From contig NZ_JACHND010000001.1 in NCBI RefSeq assembly GCF_014205275.1, forward strand, positions 1,674,001 through 1,738,000: a stretch of DNA of 64,000 nucleotides, given 5' to 3'. Positions 19,101-27,115 of the stretch are shown here, piece by piece. This DNA comes from Sphaerisporangium siamense. Its GTDB lineage: Bacteria; Actinomycetota; Actinomycetes; Streptosporangiales; Streptosporangiaceae. How positions within the stretch are numbered: position 1 is the stretch's first letter; the number at the start of each line of letters is the position of its first letter. A model generated the notes under the pieces. The model was given only the letters and a program-made list of their open reading frames with translations. It did not search any database and had not been told where the DNA came from. The translations under genes and the position numbers were made by a program.

Positions 19101-20455
19101 CGGCCTACCGGCTCATCCGCGTATCCGACGGGCGGGAGCTGGCCCGCTACACTCCCCAGACCGACTACATCTCGTGCGCACGCCCCGCCATCGACCCGGC
19201 AGGCGAACACGTCGCGATCAATGAGGGAAGCGCTCAGTGGGTGCTCCTCGGCACCCGGCCGGGCACGCCCCCGGAACGGTTCAGTGGTCCCAACCTCATC
19301 TCCGGCGAGGCCGGCCCCCTGCTCGGCACGCCGAGCGACCCCATCGTGATCCACCGTGACAAAGCCGGCGTGACCGGCTGGAAGATGTTCGCCGACGACG
19401 GATTGCGGGCGTCCAGCCTGCCGGAACTACTCGACCGAGGTCGTACCATGCTCGTCCGCGCCGGAACGGACGGCAAGGTCGACGACCGGCTGGCGATCAT
19501 TGAGACCGAAGGGCAAGGAAGAACGCTCGCCGAGGTCCGCTTCGCCCCCACACCCTCCGACCAGCATCTGCTGCTGACCGTCAACCGCGCCGAGACGCTT
19601 GTGGCCGACAGGGCCGACCACAACAAGATCGTGGTCTACGACCTTCCGCGACTGCGCAAAGTGGCCGAGATCACCACCCGCATGCCTCCGGCCGACAAGG
19701 GCGGGGTACGAGAACAGGTGTACTCCTTCTTCTTCACCGATGAGGAACTGGTGACGGTCTCAGGAAGGGTGATCGAACACTGGAATGCCCGCGATGGTCG
19801 GCGCCTGTCCAATCCGCTGGATATTCACGATTATTACCCCGACCTCGTGAACTTCCATGTGCAGCGGCATTACAAGCCGGGATATCTGCAGATCACGAAC
19901 GTACGCGACCACACTTTGCTCGCCTTCCGGTTGGCGACCCGCACGGACGATCCGGATCTGCGGATCCGCCTTGGGATCGGTACGTCCATCGCGGTGGTCG
20001 AGCCCAGCGGTCGCTACGCCCTCGTGCTGATGTCAGGGAACATGTTCGAGTTGTGGTCGGTACAAGACCGTCTGCGAACGCGGAAGATACCGCCTGCCTT
20101 CGGACCCGTCTCCGGGAATGAAACCCAATTGGGGGTCGTCAGAGACGGCGGTTCCGAGAACGCCGCGTTCTTCCTGGCCTATGGACGCTCTGTGCGCTTC
20201 ATGAATCTGTCCGACTCCGGTGATGTCGACGTGACCACCTATAATTTCCCCGGTCAACAGATCTTCATAGCATCGACTCAGGACGGGAAGGCCCTGCTCA
20301 GGAGACGCACACCCGGAGACGCCGTAGATCTGTTCCGGCTCGATCCCGAAGTGTGGAAATCCCACCTGTGCGACGTCCTGGGACGCGACCTCACCGAAGA
20401 CGAACGCCGCATCCTGCCACCGGGGCTTCCGGACGTCATATGCCCACCCCGATGA
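16163..20455 (+). CDS. Trypsin-like protease - nSTAND1 NTPase - TM - beta-propeller protein
   Basis: The ATG follows GGAGGAGA; 1430 residues. Residues 15-215 form a trypsin-like protease with a complete triad: His47 (LTCAHVVS), Asp103 (GDIAVLRL), Ser177 (GFSGSP). PSPFRGLKPYEEGDADLFFGRE (228-247) opens an nSTAND1 NTPase with Walker A GPSGCGKSS at 268 and Walker B LLVVLDQAE at 357, followed by winged-helix/helical regions. A membrane helix lies near 672-692 (AMVLALIVALVGFLV). The last 700 residues are degenerate WD40-like blades (IAAFSPSADRIATVAFDGRLRVWDL). It ends in the W..HLCDVLGRDLTEDE signature of STAND-propeller proteins. Known logic: the propeller senses, the NTPase switches, the protease executes. 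The trigger is unknown. Confidence 0.88.
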   Translation: MAETARTWSGSPDEAIAAAVVQVKGQHGALGGAGFLIAPDLVLTCAHVVSDALEKSHWEPVATGTPVMVEFPLRESPTGGEGRRMWPAMVQDWVPIRAERTGDIAVLRLPEPVPGTRPLPMADPDRVQGGEVRAVGFPHDAPGGTWFDGRISGATGEGWMELSRANGQTVHVKPGFSGSPVWHNTLGAVVGLLVAAQSAGDAQQAYALRTRTLVREIPGLGPVIRPPSPFRGLKPYEEGDADLFFGREEDIANVVTALRGARTVTVYGPSGCGKSSLALAGVVPRMRADGYEVLAFNAGLISSMRAALATELYEAVRSGRYGPARADSADQVEAWLAGKGFADTLHRVRGTVSGDLLVVLDQAEGLLNRTESEIDELTDLLFPQHHPIGAVRILVTLRSDLMDPVLRHPRLGPALLGGTTLPLAPMSSEQLKEVIIEPVERLAAVAYEPGLARRILDDAGGEPGILPLLGFVLQQLWEQQDGGYLRNAAYEAMRGVSGALRHHAERAWNDRVDGEPDKEEAARRLLTKLVRMLPGSQIVLRRRLTRDEVDETQWDLAKAFAERRLLVLHGGEGEPESAELAHEALITAWPALRDQVEADRKFLAGRAELAHDLQRWQHGAQSAGLLPNRGELQAIDQWLGGRAGELAEEEREFLTAARRRSRKLRRRTRATQTAVAMVLALIVALVGFLVNQMRVSAERADESRSRALASSTGEMAEEDPGLAALAAIAAYDVAPTQEARNALLQRYDQLKDAAWMLTGSEGSILDTAMSADGTVTLASSAHGRATLFVRQAGGRVLRERLGLAGRTQFPLVSRDGRRIAYMMQEDDSITWHDVRYTAADIVVGPAHRLRGAALQEPDPRGRYGDLDIAAFSPSADRIATVAFDGRLRVWDLTTQRLQELPGHLPDLQQVWFGSDENTLVAARRQSGHSMVSLDLRTGAVRELEDHRSAPAPGSMMEVEVAADGSVLAVCRDALGRGEKAAYRLIRVSDGRELARYTPQTDYISCARPAIDPAGEHVAINEGSAQWVLLGTRPGTPPERFSGPNLISGEAGPLLGTPSDPIVIHRDKAGVTGWKMFADDGLRASSLPELLDRGRTMLVRAGTDGKVDDRLAIIETEGQGRTLAEVRFAPTPSDQHLLLTVNRAETLVADRADHNKIVVYDLPRLRKVAEITTRMPPADKGGVREQVYSFFFTDEELVTVSGRVIEHWNARDGRRLSNPLDIHDYYPDLVNFHVQRHYKPGYLQITNVRDHTLLAFRLATRTDDPDLRIRLGIGTSIAVVEPSGRYALVLMSGNMFELWSVQDRLRTRKIPPAFGPVSGNETQLGVVRDGGSENAAFFLAYGRSVRFMNLSDSGDVDVTTYNFPGQQIFIASTQDGKALLRRRTPGDAVDLFRLDPEVWKSHLCDVLGRDLTEDERRILPPGLPDVICPPR

Positions 20456-20569
20456 ACAACCTCAGGGTCGCCCTGAGGAACGCGGCGGTGTGCCCGGAAA
20501 CGCCCGTCGGCAGGTGCGGTGGACCGGCCGCCGACACGATCTTCGCCCGGACAGCCGGTGGCCTGCGAG

Positions 20570-21553
20570 CTACAGCTGACGCAGCACCTGCATGGCGTCC
20601 TTCTCGATGCGTGAGAGAGCGTGGAGGGTGGCGCCGGCCTGTTCGAGGTATCCCGTGTCGCTGCTTTCTCCTGCTTTCGCGATCAAGGTGGATACGTGCG
20701 TCCACAGGGTGGCGGCTTCGGCGTACAGCTTGTGGGCGGTGCGGAGGTTGTCGTTGTCGATCAGTTGGGTGCATTCGTCGAGGAAGTCGCGATAGAGGGC
20801 GCGGAACAGGGCGCCGCCGGTGCCGGCCTTCTCCATGAGGAGGGCGGCCTGCGGCAGGTCCTGCTGTGGATCGCCGGCGCGTAGCAGCCATTTGGGCACC
20901 TGCTTGCCGGCCTTCTCGATGCCGCGGTGGCCGAGGTTCGCGATGGGAGCGGCGAGGAAGGCGTCGGCGCAGTGTCTGATGGCCGGGATGATCTGGTCCT
21001 GCCAGGGAAGCGGGTGGGCCGGCAGGGTGATGGTGAAGGATCGGTTCCTGGCGGTCATCGGGCCACGTTCGGCCCGCGCCATGGCGAGGCCGGCCCGGCT
21101 GCTGCGCACGGCTCCTCCCTGCTGGTCGGTGTCCACGAGGTAGACGTCGTGCTCGTCGTAGCCGTACATGGCGACGACATGCCCGCCGAAGTGCACCTTG
21201 GACCGGAAATAGTCCAGGTGGTAGCAGTCGAGTTGGAGGCCGACCGGCCGACCGGCGTCGATGGGGCCGGCCGCGTTCTCCCACGCCTTGCGGGCTGAGG
21301 TGGTCTCCTCGACCTTCAACGTCAGCCCCAGCCTGGCGGCCAGGTTCCTGGTGAGCTCGAAAGGCTTGACGCGCCCTCCGAGAAAGGGGAACGCCATGTC
21401 CTTGCCGTCCCAATAGATGAAGGACAGCCCCGAGCCCAGCCCGAACAGCATGGGCTCGGACAGATCGAGCGCCTCGTGCCGCAGCAGCACCCCCAGCGCG
21501 GTCGTCTCACAGTGCTGCATGCCGCGGGGCTCGATGCCCTTCACGATGGTCAT
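20570..21553 (-). CDS. BtrH N-terminal / DUF4872 family protein
   Basis: The 327-residue product has a C39/BtrH-like papain fold: GMQHCETTALGVLLRHE (Cys15, the likely nucleophile), FGGHVVAMYGYDE (His) and VYLVDTDQQG (Asp). The second half is the helical DUF4872 region (LPWQDQIIPAIRHCADAFLAAPIANLGHRGI). BtrH transfers an acyl side chain from a carrier protein in butirosin synthesis; homologues occur in natural-product clusters. No carrier or cluster is present here, so the substrate is open. It is convergent with the trypsin-nSTAND gene. Confidence 0.85.
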   Translation of the reverse strand: MTIVKGIEPRGMQHCETTALGVLLRHEALDLSEPMLFGLGSGLSFIYWDGKDMAFPFLGGRVKPFELTRNLAARLGLTLKVEETTSARKAWENAAGPIDAGRPVGLQLDCYHLDYFRSKVHFGGHVVAMYGYDEHDVYLVDTDQQGGAVRSSRAGLAMARAERGPMTARNRSFTITLPAHPLPWQDQIIPAIRHCADAFLAAPIANLGHRGIEKAGKQVPKWLLRAGDPQQDLPQAALLMEKAGTGGALFRALYRDFLDECTQLIDNDNLRTAHKLYAEAATLWTHVSTLIAKAGESSDTGYLEQAGATLHALSRIEKDAMQVLRQL

Positions 21554-21612
21554 GCGTCGCCCTCCTCATGCCGCTGCGGCCAACGGTCCCACACCGTCAC
21601 CATCCCTGGCAG

Positions 21613-22792
21613 CTACAAGATCAACGCTGGTGGCCGCCAGGAGCAGCATGAGGCCTCCCACCGTGGGAGAGTCCAGTCACACGGAAGATCGACGGCGACA
21701 CCGGGCAGCCCGGCCGGCGGACTTCCCGGCGGACCACGGCCGTCAGGGACAGGGCCGTCGCCAGGGGGGTCAGTATTCACGCGTCGTCGACATGTAGTGG
21801 CGTGGGTAGAGGTTTGTGTGGTGGTTTGGATGGAGCCGGCGGGGGTGGTGGGGCGCCATTCGATGAGGAGGACGGTGGCGTCGTCGGCCAGGGACGCGCC
21901 CGCTTCTTCGCTGAACAGGTCGTGGACGAGGCGGCGCAGCGCCTCGGGGGCGGACATGCCGGCCGCGGTGGTCCCTATGATGGTGTCGGCCAGCCGGTCC
22001 AGTCCGAACAGTTCGCCTTCGATCGTGCCCGGCGGCGTCGAACAGCGAGACGTGGACCACGCGGTTCATGATGGAGAAGTCGTAGGCGTCCCCGCCGAGC
22101 TGGTAGACGGGTTCGGCGGCGGCGCAGATCACCACATCCTGGGTGGCGAAGGTCTGACCGGGTATGAACGCCCAGACCATCTCGGCCGACAGCCGCATCC
22201 GCTCGCGGCGGCGCAACTGGTTGAACACGTCGCTGTAGCCGCCGTGGCTGACCACCAGCAACGCCACGACGCCGGCGAGCAACTGGCACCGCTGCAGCAC
22301 CTGTTCGTCCAGATGGTCGACGGTCAGCTCCAGCACCCCCACCCGGACGTTGCCGTCCACCAGCGGCAGCCAGATCCGGTGCCGGCGCGCCGGCTCACCC
22401 ACCCGGGTCAGCTCGCCGGGGACCTGGCTGTCTTCGGCCGTCACCACGGTCAGCTTCCTGTAGGCCAACCCGGCCACCGTGCCCTCGATCCGCACCACGC
22501 CGCGCTCCCGCCCGGCGACGTCCGGATCGTCTGGCTCAGCGTCGAACTGCGCGGCGTCATCGCCGCCCGCCCCCGAAGGCACCTCCGGGGGCAGCGGCAC
22601 GAGCACTTTCTCCTGCAGGTCCGCCAGATACACCACCACGCGGCGGACCCCCAGCGGCCCGGCATTGTCGGTGATCACGTCGGCGAGCCGGGCCGGCGGC
22701 TGCGCCCGTGCCACCCGCAGCACCTCGGCCAGTACTTGTTCGCCTACCGACAGTTCGGCAGATGCATCGCCGTCCATGGCCTTGACTCGCAA
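21613..22792 (-). pseudogene. Broken GAF - SpoIIE (PP2C-like) phosphatase
   Basis: The N-terminal part (22792 down to about 22040) is intact: a GAF-like region and the phosphatase start (AFIPGQTFATQDVVICAAAEPVYQLGGDAYDF, then VSLFDAAGHD). Immediately after GHD the frame changes. The next recognisable piece, in another frame, is GELFGLDRLADTI...SAPEALRRLVHDLFS...LADDATVLLIEWRP, which is the C-terminal end of such enzymes. The roughly 100 residues normally between GHD and GEFFG are missing. An internal deletion that also shifted the frame explains this. The downstream reading also runs past the usual end. Confidence 0.75.
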
Positions 22793-23028
22793 CCCGTTCG
22801 ATACGGCCGCCGTCCTGCGTCGTGCCTCACCGAAGGCCGGGGGCCGTCTGCCTCACTACCGTTGATACCCGCGGCGTCCCGTACCAACAATGAAGAACCC
22901 AACGGATACGCCTCTGACCTGGGATCGGTCGAGCCGTCCGCCGTAGCCGTGGATCATGATCTGAAGCGCCGTTCGCGGTGGGCGCCAGGGGAGGAAGGCC
23001 ACCAGCGGCGACGGGGCGTGGTCGGAGG

Positions 23029-23562
23029 TCAGGACAGAGTGTCCTTGATCGCGATCTGGCCGTCCACGATGACGAACTTCTGGTTGGTGTTGTTGTAGTC
23101 GCACCGCCACAAGTACACCTGCGTGCCGTTGCCGCGGCCGTTGGTGGCGTCCAGGCACAGCGGGTTGGCCGAGTTGAGCGTGGACTTGAGGAAGATCAGG
23201 TTTCTCCGGACGACCCAGAGCTGGTTGGCGTTGCTCACGCACTGCCACTGGTAGACCCGGGTGCCGTTGGCGCGGCCGTTGGAGGAGTCCAGACACATCA
23301 CCTGGCTCTTGCCGATGGTGTCTTCCACCTTCACGAGGCCGTCCTCGATGACGAACTTCTGGTTGGTGTTGTTGCTGTCGCACTGCCACTGGTACATCAG
23401 GACGCCGTTGCCACGGTTGTTGCTGACGTCGACGCACATCGCGGTCCCGACGTGGGTGGCGGGGCCGGGGGGCTCGTGGGCGGAGGCGACCGCGGGCAGG
23501 GGGACGACCGCCCCCATGGCGGTGGAGATGACGGCGGTGGCCAGCAGATGGCGAGCGAGCAT
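23029..23562 (-). CDS. Secreted ricin-type beta-trefoil lectin protein
   Basis: The 177-residue product has a signal peptide (MLARHLLATAVISTAMGAVVPLPAVASA). Three homologous subdomains follow, each with a Cys pair and the QxW-type ending: CVDVSNNRGNGVLMYQWQC, CLDSSNGRANGTRVYQWQC and CLDATNGRGNGTQVYLWRC. This is a stand-alone carbohydrate-binding trefoil without an attached hydrolase. It would bind glycans outside the cell. Monocistronic. Confidence 0.9.
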   Translation of the reverse strand: MLARHLLATAVISTAMGAVVPLPAVASAHEPPGPATHVGTAMCVDVSNNRGNGVLMYQWQCDSNNTNQKFVIEDGLVKVEDTIGKSQVMCLDSSNGRANGTRVYQWQCVSNANQLWVVRRNLIFLKSTLNSANPLCLDATNGRGNGTQVYLWRCDYNNTNQKFVIVDGQIAIKDTLS

Positions 23563-23640
23563 GGTTGCCTCTCAGAAAAGTCGATCAAGACATGAGCACC
23601 CTGCCACAACTGGTTGTCAGCGATCAATTACTGAACGTGT

Positions 23641-24510
23641 TCATGTCCGCGTGCTGCCCGCCGCTGCGACCGGGGGCTCGTCCGAGGTCGCGTGGGCGGG
23701 CGGCGTGAGGAGGCGTCGTAGGGCGAGCGGGGTGTGGCCGAGGTGGTCGCGGACGGTGCGGGTCAGGTGGGCCTGGTCGGCGAAGCCGAGTTCGGCGGCG
23801 AGGCCGGCGAGGCCGGTGTCGCCTTCTTCGAGCCGGTCCATGGCCCGGGCGACGCGGACCCGGTTGCGGTAGCGGGTGAGCGACACGCCGACCTGCTGGG
23901 AGAACACCCGGCTCAGCCGGTACGGCGAGACCCGCAACGCCGCGGCCAGCGAGCACAGCCGCGCCCCCTCCGGCGCTCCGTCCATGATCGCCGCACGGGC
24001 CGCCGTGGCCAGCGCCCGGTGGGCGGGTCTCGTCCGCTCGGCAGGCCGCGGGGCGGTCAGCGCGACGAGACCGAGCAGTTCCTCCGTCAGCGCGTAGTCG
24101 ATGTCGCCGCCCTCCGCGGCGGCGAGGACCCGGCGGTGGGCCAGGTCGACGCGGGCGTCGATGTACACGCTCCTCTTACCGGTACGCCCTTCCCAGAGCC
24201 ACGGGGAGAAGCGCACCGAGGTGCAGACGTCGCCGCCGGCCGGGTGGGCGAACCGCTCCTCCTCACCCGGCGCGCTCAGATAGCCGACCGTCGGATCCAG
24301 ATCGGCGTCGTCGCCGTCGGCCCACCGCCGGAACCGGCCGCGCCGGATGAGCACCAGGCGGTGGCCGTCACGTGCCTCCGGCTTCGACCATCGGGTGTGG
24401 TCGGCGCGGCAGGCCACCGTGCTCACGGTGAACTCGGACCGGGCGGCGAGGGTGACGGCTGACAGCACGCCGCCGAGCGTACGCGGCGGGTACGACGAAA
24501 CGGCCCGCAA
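23641..24510 (-). CDS. AraC-family transcriptional regulator
   Basis: The 289-residue protein has a cupin-like N-terminal sensor (TRWSKPEARDGHRLVLIRRGRFRRWADGDD...VGYLSAPGEEERFAHP) and a C-terminal double helix-turn-helix (SLAAALRVSPYRLSRVFSQQVGVSLTRYRNRVRVARAMDRL ... GLAGLAAELGFADQAHLTRTVRDHLGHTP). It is divergent from a VOC protein 74 bp away, its likely target. Confidence 0.88.
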   Translation of the reverse strand: MRAVSSYPPRTLGGVLSAVTLAARSEFTVSTVACRADHTRWSKPEARDGHRLVLIRRGRFRRWADGDDADLDPTVGYLSAPGEEERFAHPAGGDVCTSVRFSPWLWEGRTGKRSVYIDARVDLAHRRVLAAAEGGDIDYALTEELLGLVALTAPRPAERTRPAHRALATAARAAIMDGAPEGARLCSLAAALRVSPYRLSRVFSQQVGVSLTRYRNRVRVARAMDRLEEGDTGLAGLAAELGFADQAHLTRTVRDHLGHTPLALRRLLTPPAHATSDEPPVAAAGSTRT

Positions 24511-24584
24511 GAATCTTCAAGACCCCGCGGTGCCTAGGCGCGGATGCTGGGGCGGACCAACGACGACAGCAAGGAGTCATCGAC

Positions 24585-24944
24585 ATGGCCGTCCAGGCAG
24601 AGCTCACCGCGATCATCATCGACTGTGCCGCCCCGAAGGCGCTGGCGCGGTTCTATCAGGACGTCACCGGCTGGCAGATCACCCACAGTGACGATGATTT
24701 CGCCTACCTGGGAGAGGGGCCGTTCCAGCTGGCCTTCCAGCGGATCGACGGCTATCGGGGGCCGGGCTGGCCGGACGCCGCCAAGCACGCCCACCTCGAT
24801 TTCAAGGTCGCCGACATCCCGCAGGCCGTCGAGGGGCTGCTCGCCGCCGGCGCGACCAAGCCCGAGTTCCAGCCCGGCGGCGAGGACTGGGTCGTCCTCG
24901 CGGACCCTGAGGGGCACCTGTTCTGCCTGACCGCGAGCGACTGA
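24585..24944 (+). CDS. VOC-family (glyoxalase/dioxygenase-like) protein
   Basis: The 119-residue product shows two beta-alpha-beta-beta-beta modules: LTAIIIDCAAPKALARFYQDVTGW...FAYLGEGPFQLAFQRI and KHAHLDFKVADIPQAVEGLLAAGA...WVVLADPEGHLFCLT. The family binds a metal or a small molecule. This subgroup is often annotated as glyoxalase-like, and no reaction can be assigned. An AraC regulator is divergent. Confidence 0.88.
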   Translation: MAVQAELTAIIIDCAAPKALARFYQDVTGWQITHSDDDFAYLGEGPFQLAFQRIDGYRGPGWPDAAKHAHLDFKVADIPQAVEGLLAAGATKPEFQPGGEDWVVLADPEGHLFCLTASD

Positions 24945-24987
24945 CCGTCGCCGCGGCCGTCAGGGCGACCCCGGGTCCGAGTGTCGC

Positions 24988-25899
24988 TCACCGCGCGCCG
25001 CCCGGGCCGGGTACGGGCTCGGTCACCGTCCAGGGGTGGTCCGGGACAGGGGACGACACGCCGGTGACGCGCGTGAGGGCGAGCTTGGCCTCGTCCTCAC
25101 TGCCGGGCACTGCCGTGTAGATGATGATCTTGAGGTCGGTGCCCGAGTCGCAGAGCACGTCGCAGTCGATGGTGATGTCGCCGACCTGCGGATGCCGGAT
25201 CGTCTTCCGGTCCTCCGCGTGGTGGCCGACGGCGCCGGAATGCCACAGCCGGGCGAAACGCGGGTTGCCGTCCAGCGTGCGGCGGATCAGCCCGCTCAGG
25301 CGCGCGTCTCCGGGGTAGCGGCCCGACGCGCGGCGCAGGTCGGCGACGATGGCCCTGTCGGACGCCTCCAGGTTCTTGGAGACGACGGGCCATCCCGCGA
25401 GGCCTCCGCGGTCGGACGCGACCGGAAAGCGCGCCCGCACCAGGTTCCGGTCCTCCGGCGCGACTCCGGAAGGGTCGCCGATCAGCGCCGCCCAGCCGCG
25501 GCTCCACCACAGCAGCCGCCAGTCGGCGGCGAACACGGCGACCGGCGCGTCCCCGAGCCGGGTGAGCACCCGCTGGATCCCAGGCGGGATGTGGTCGCCG
25601 ATCAGGCCGTCCCGGGGCGGCTGCAGGCCCGCGAGCCGGTAGAGATGGTCGCGCTCCGCCCCCGTGAGCTGCAACGCCCGGGCCAGCGCGGCGCTGACCT
25701 GGGCCGACGGCGTGGTCGCCCGGCCCTGTTCGAGCCGTACGACGTAGTCGACCGAGACACCCGCGAGGTCGGCGAGTTCCTCGCGGCGCAGCCCGGACGT
25801 GCGGCGCGCGCGCCCGGCGGGCAGACCGACCGCCGCCGGGGAGAGCCGGTCGCGCCAGGCGCGGATCGTCGCGCCCAGGCTCATGTCGTGCGTGGTCAT
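24988..25899 (-). CDS. XRE-type regulator with MmyB-like ligand-binding domain
   Basis: The 303-residue product has an N-terminal helix-turn-helix (RTSGLRREELADLAGVSVDYVVRLEQGRATTPS) and the MmyB-like PAS-type domain (VAVFAADWRLLWWSRGWAALIGDPSG, FPVASDRGG, then VGDITIDCDVLCDSGTDLKIIIYTAVPGS). It is divergent from an SDR gene, a recurrent actinobacterial pair in which the regulator controls the dehydrogenase. Confidence 0.9.
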   Translation of the reverse strand: MTTHDMSLGATIRAWRDRLSPAAVGLPAGRARRTSGLRREELADLAGVSVDYVVRLEQGRATTPSAQVSAALARALQLTGAERDHLYRLAGLQPPRDGLIGDHIPPGIQRVLTRLGDAPVAVFAADWRLLWWSRGWAALIGDPSGVAPEDRNLVRARFPVASDRGGLAGWPVVSKNLEASDRAIVADLRRASGRYPGDARLSGLIRRTLDGNPRFARLWHSGAVGHHAEDRKTIRHPQVGDITIDCDVLCDSGTDLKIIIYTAVPGSEDEAKLALTRVTGVSSPVPDHPWTVTEPVPGPGGAR

Positions 25900-26000
25900 G
25901 CCCTCATTCTGCGTCGGCGGCGCGACGCCAGGGTGGTACCAGCGGTCCTACCGGCGAGGTCTCCCTGGTTGCCCGCGCCCGGCGCCACGATGCTCGAACC

Positions 26001-26696
26001 ATGACCATCACCTTCATCACCGGCGCCAACAAGGGCCTCGGGTTCGAGACCGCCCGCCGCCTCCGCGACCTCGGCCACACCGTCATCCTCGGCGCCCGCG
26101 ACCCTGAACGCGGACGGGCGGCGGCGGACGAGCTCGGCGTGCGCTTCGTGCGGATCGACGTCACCGACGACGCGTCCGTCGCCGCCGCGGCGGCCGACGT
26201 CGACGCGTGCGAGGGCCGCGTCGACGTCCTCGTCAACAACGCCGGGATCACCGGCCGGCGCCTGCCCGCCGAAGAACTGACCGGGGACGCCGCCGCCGAG
26301 GTCTTCCAGACCAACGTCGTGGGCATCATCCGGGTGACCAGCGCCTTCCTGCCCCTTCTGCGCCGGTCGGAGCACCCGGCGATCGTCAACGTGAGCAGCG
26401 GCATGGGGTCGTTCGCGCTGACCCACGACCCGGACCGCGTGGAGTCGAAGGTCTCCTCGCCGCTGTACGCGCCCTCGAAGGCCGCGGTGACGATGCTCAC
26501 GACGCAGTACGCCAAGGCGCTGCCCGGAATCCGGGTCAACGCCGCCGACCCCGGCTACACCGCGACCGACCTCAACGGGCACAGCGGCACCCAGACCGTG
26601 AGCGAGGGCACCGACGCGATCGTCACGCTGGCGACCGAGGGCGCCGACGCGGGAACGGGCCGGTTCATCGACCGTTTCGGGCCCATGCGCTGGTGA
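26001..26696 (+). CDS. Short-chain dehydrogenase/reductase
   Basis: The 231-residue protein is a classical SDR: TGANKGLGFETARRL (TGxxxGxG cofactor site, residues 6-20), VNNAGI (NNAG), the catalytic Ser in NVSSGMG and YAPSKAA (YxxxK). Cofactor preference and substrate are not fixed. The C-terminus keeps the NAADPGYTATDLNG loop. Divergent from the MmyB-type regulator. Confidence 0.9.
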   Translation: MTITFITGANKGLGFETARRLRDLGHTVILGARDPERGRAAADELGVRFVRIDVTDDASVAAAAADVDACEGRVDVLVNNAGITGRRLPAEELTGDAAAEVFQTNVVGIIRVTSAFLPLLRRSEHPAIVNVSSGMGSFALTHDPDRVESKVSSPLYAPSKAAVTMLTTQYAKALPGIRVNAADPGYTATDLNGHSGTQTVSEGTDAIVTLATEGADAGTGRFIDRFGPMRW

Positions 26697-26722
26697 CGAC
26701 GCGCGGCATGTCGTCGCCGTGC

Positions 26723-27115
26723 CTACGCGACGGCGGGCAGCTCGCCGATCAGAGCGATCTGTTCGCCGGTGCGCGGGCAGAACCAGGCGGCCCGGCCGTT
26801 CTTCGCCTCGGCGGTCAGGGGGTGGGAGTCGGGATGTGCCGGACAGTGCGGCCACACCGCCGGCAGGCCCGCCGCCCACAGCGCTTCCACCGCCCATTCC
26901 TGCACCTGATCGGCGAGCCAGGCCGTCTGCTCGACCGGATCCGCGCCGGGCGTCACGGAGACGCCCTGCCCGCTGCCGTCCGGCCCGTAGAACATGGCGC
27001 CCGCCAGTCCGTCCCAATAGAGTCCGGAAGGCTCGCGGATTTCGAAGGGCACCACGCAGGTCGTCCGCAGATCGCGGAGCACTGGTTCCAATGCCGCCGC
27101 GAGTTCCTCATGCAC
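26723..27115 (-). CDS. Conserved hypothetical protein with Cys/His pattern
   Basis: The 130-residue product has no signal peptide or membrane segment. The C-terminal half contains WPHCPAHPDSHPL followed by WFCPRTGE, a possible zinc-binding set. The N-terminal half (LAAALEPVLRDLRTTCVVPFEI) looks helical. I know no function for this family. It is convergent with the SDR gene. Confidence 0.65.
   Translation of the reverse strand: MHEELAAALEPVLRDLRTTCVVPFEIREPSGLYWDGLAGAMFYGPDGSGQGVSVTPGADPVEQTAWLADQVQEWAVEALWAAGLPAVWPHCPAHPDSHPLTAEAKNGRAAWFCPRTGEQIALIGELPAVA

Noticed and set aside
20570-21553. BtrH-like protein as a third member of the trypsin-nSTAND module
   Set aside because: It is convergent, with no shared promoter or overlap, and the family is linked to natural-product or other contexts; adjacency alone is weak.
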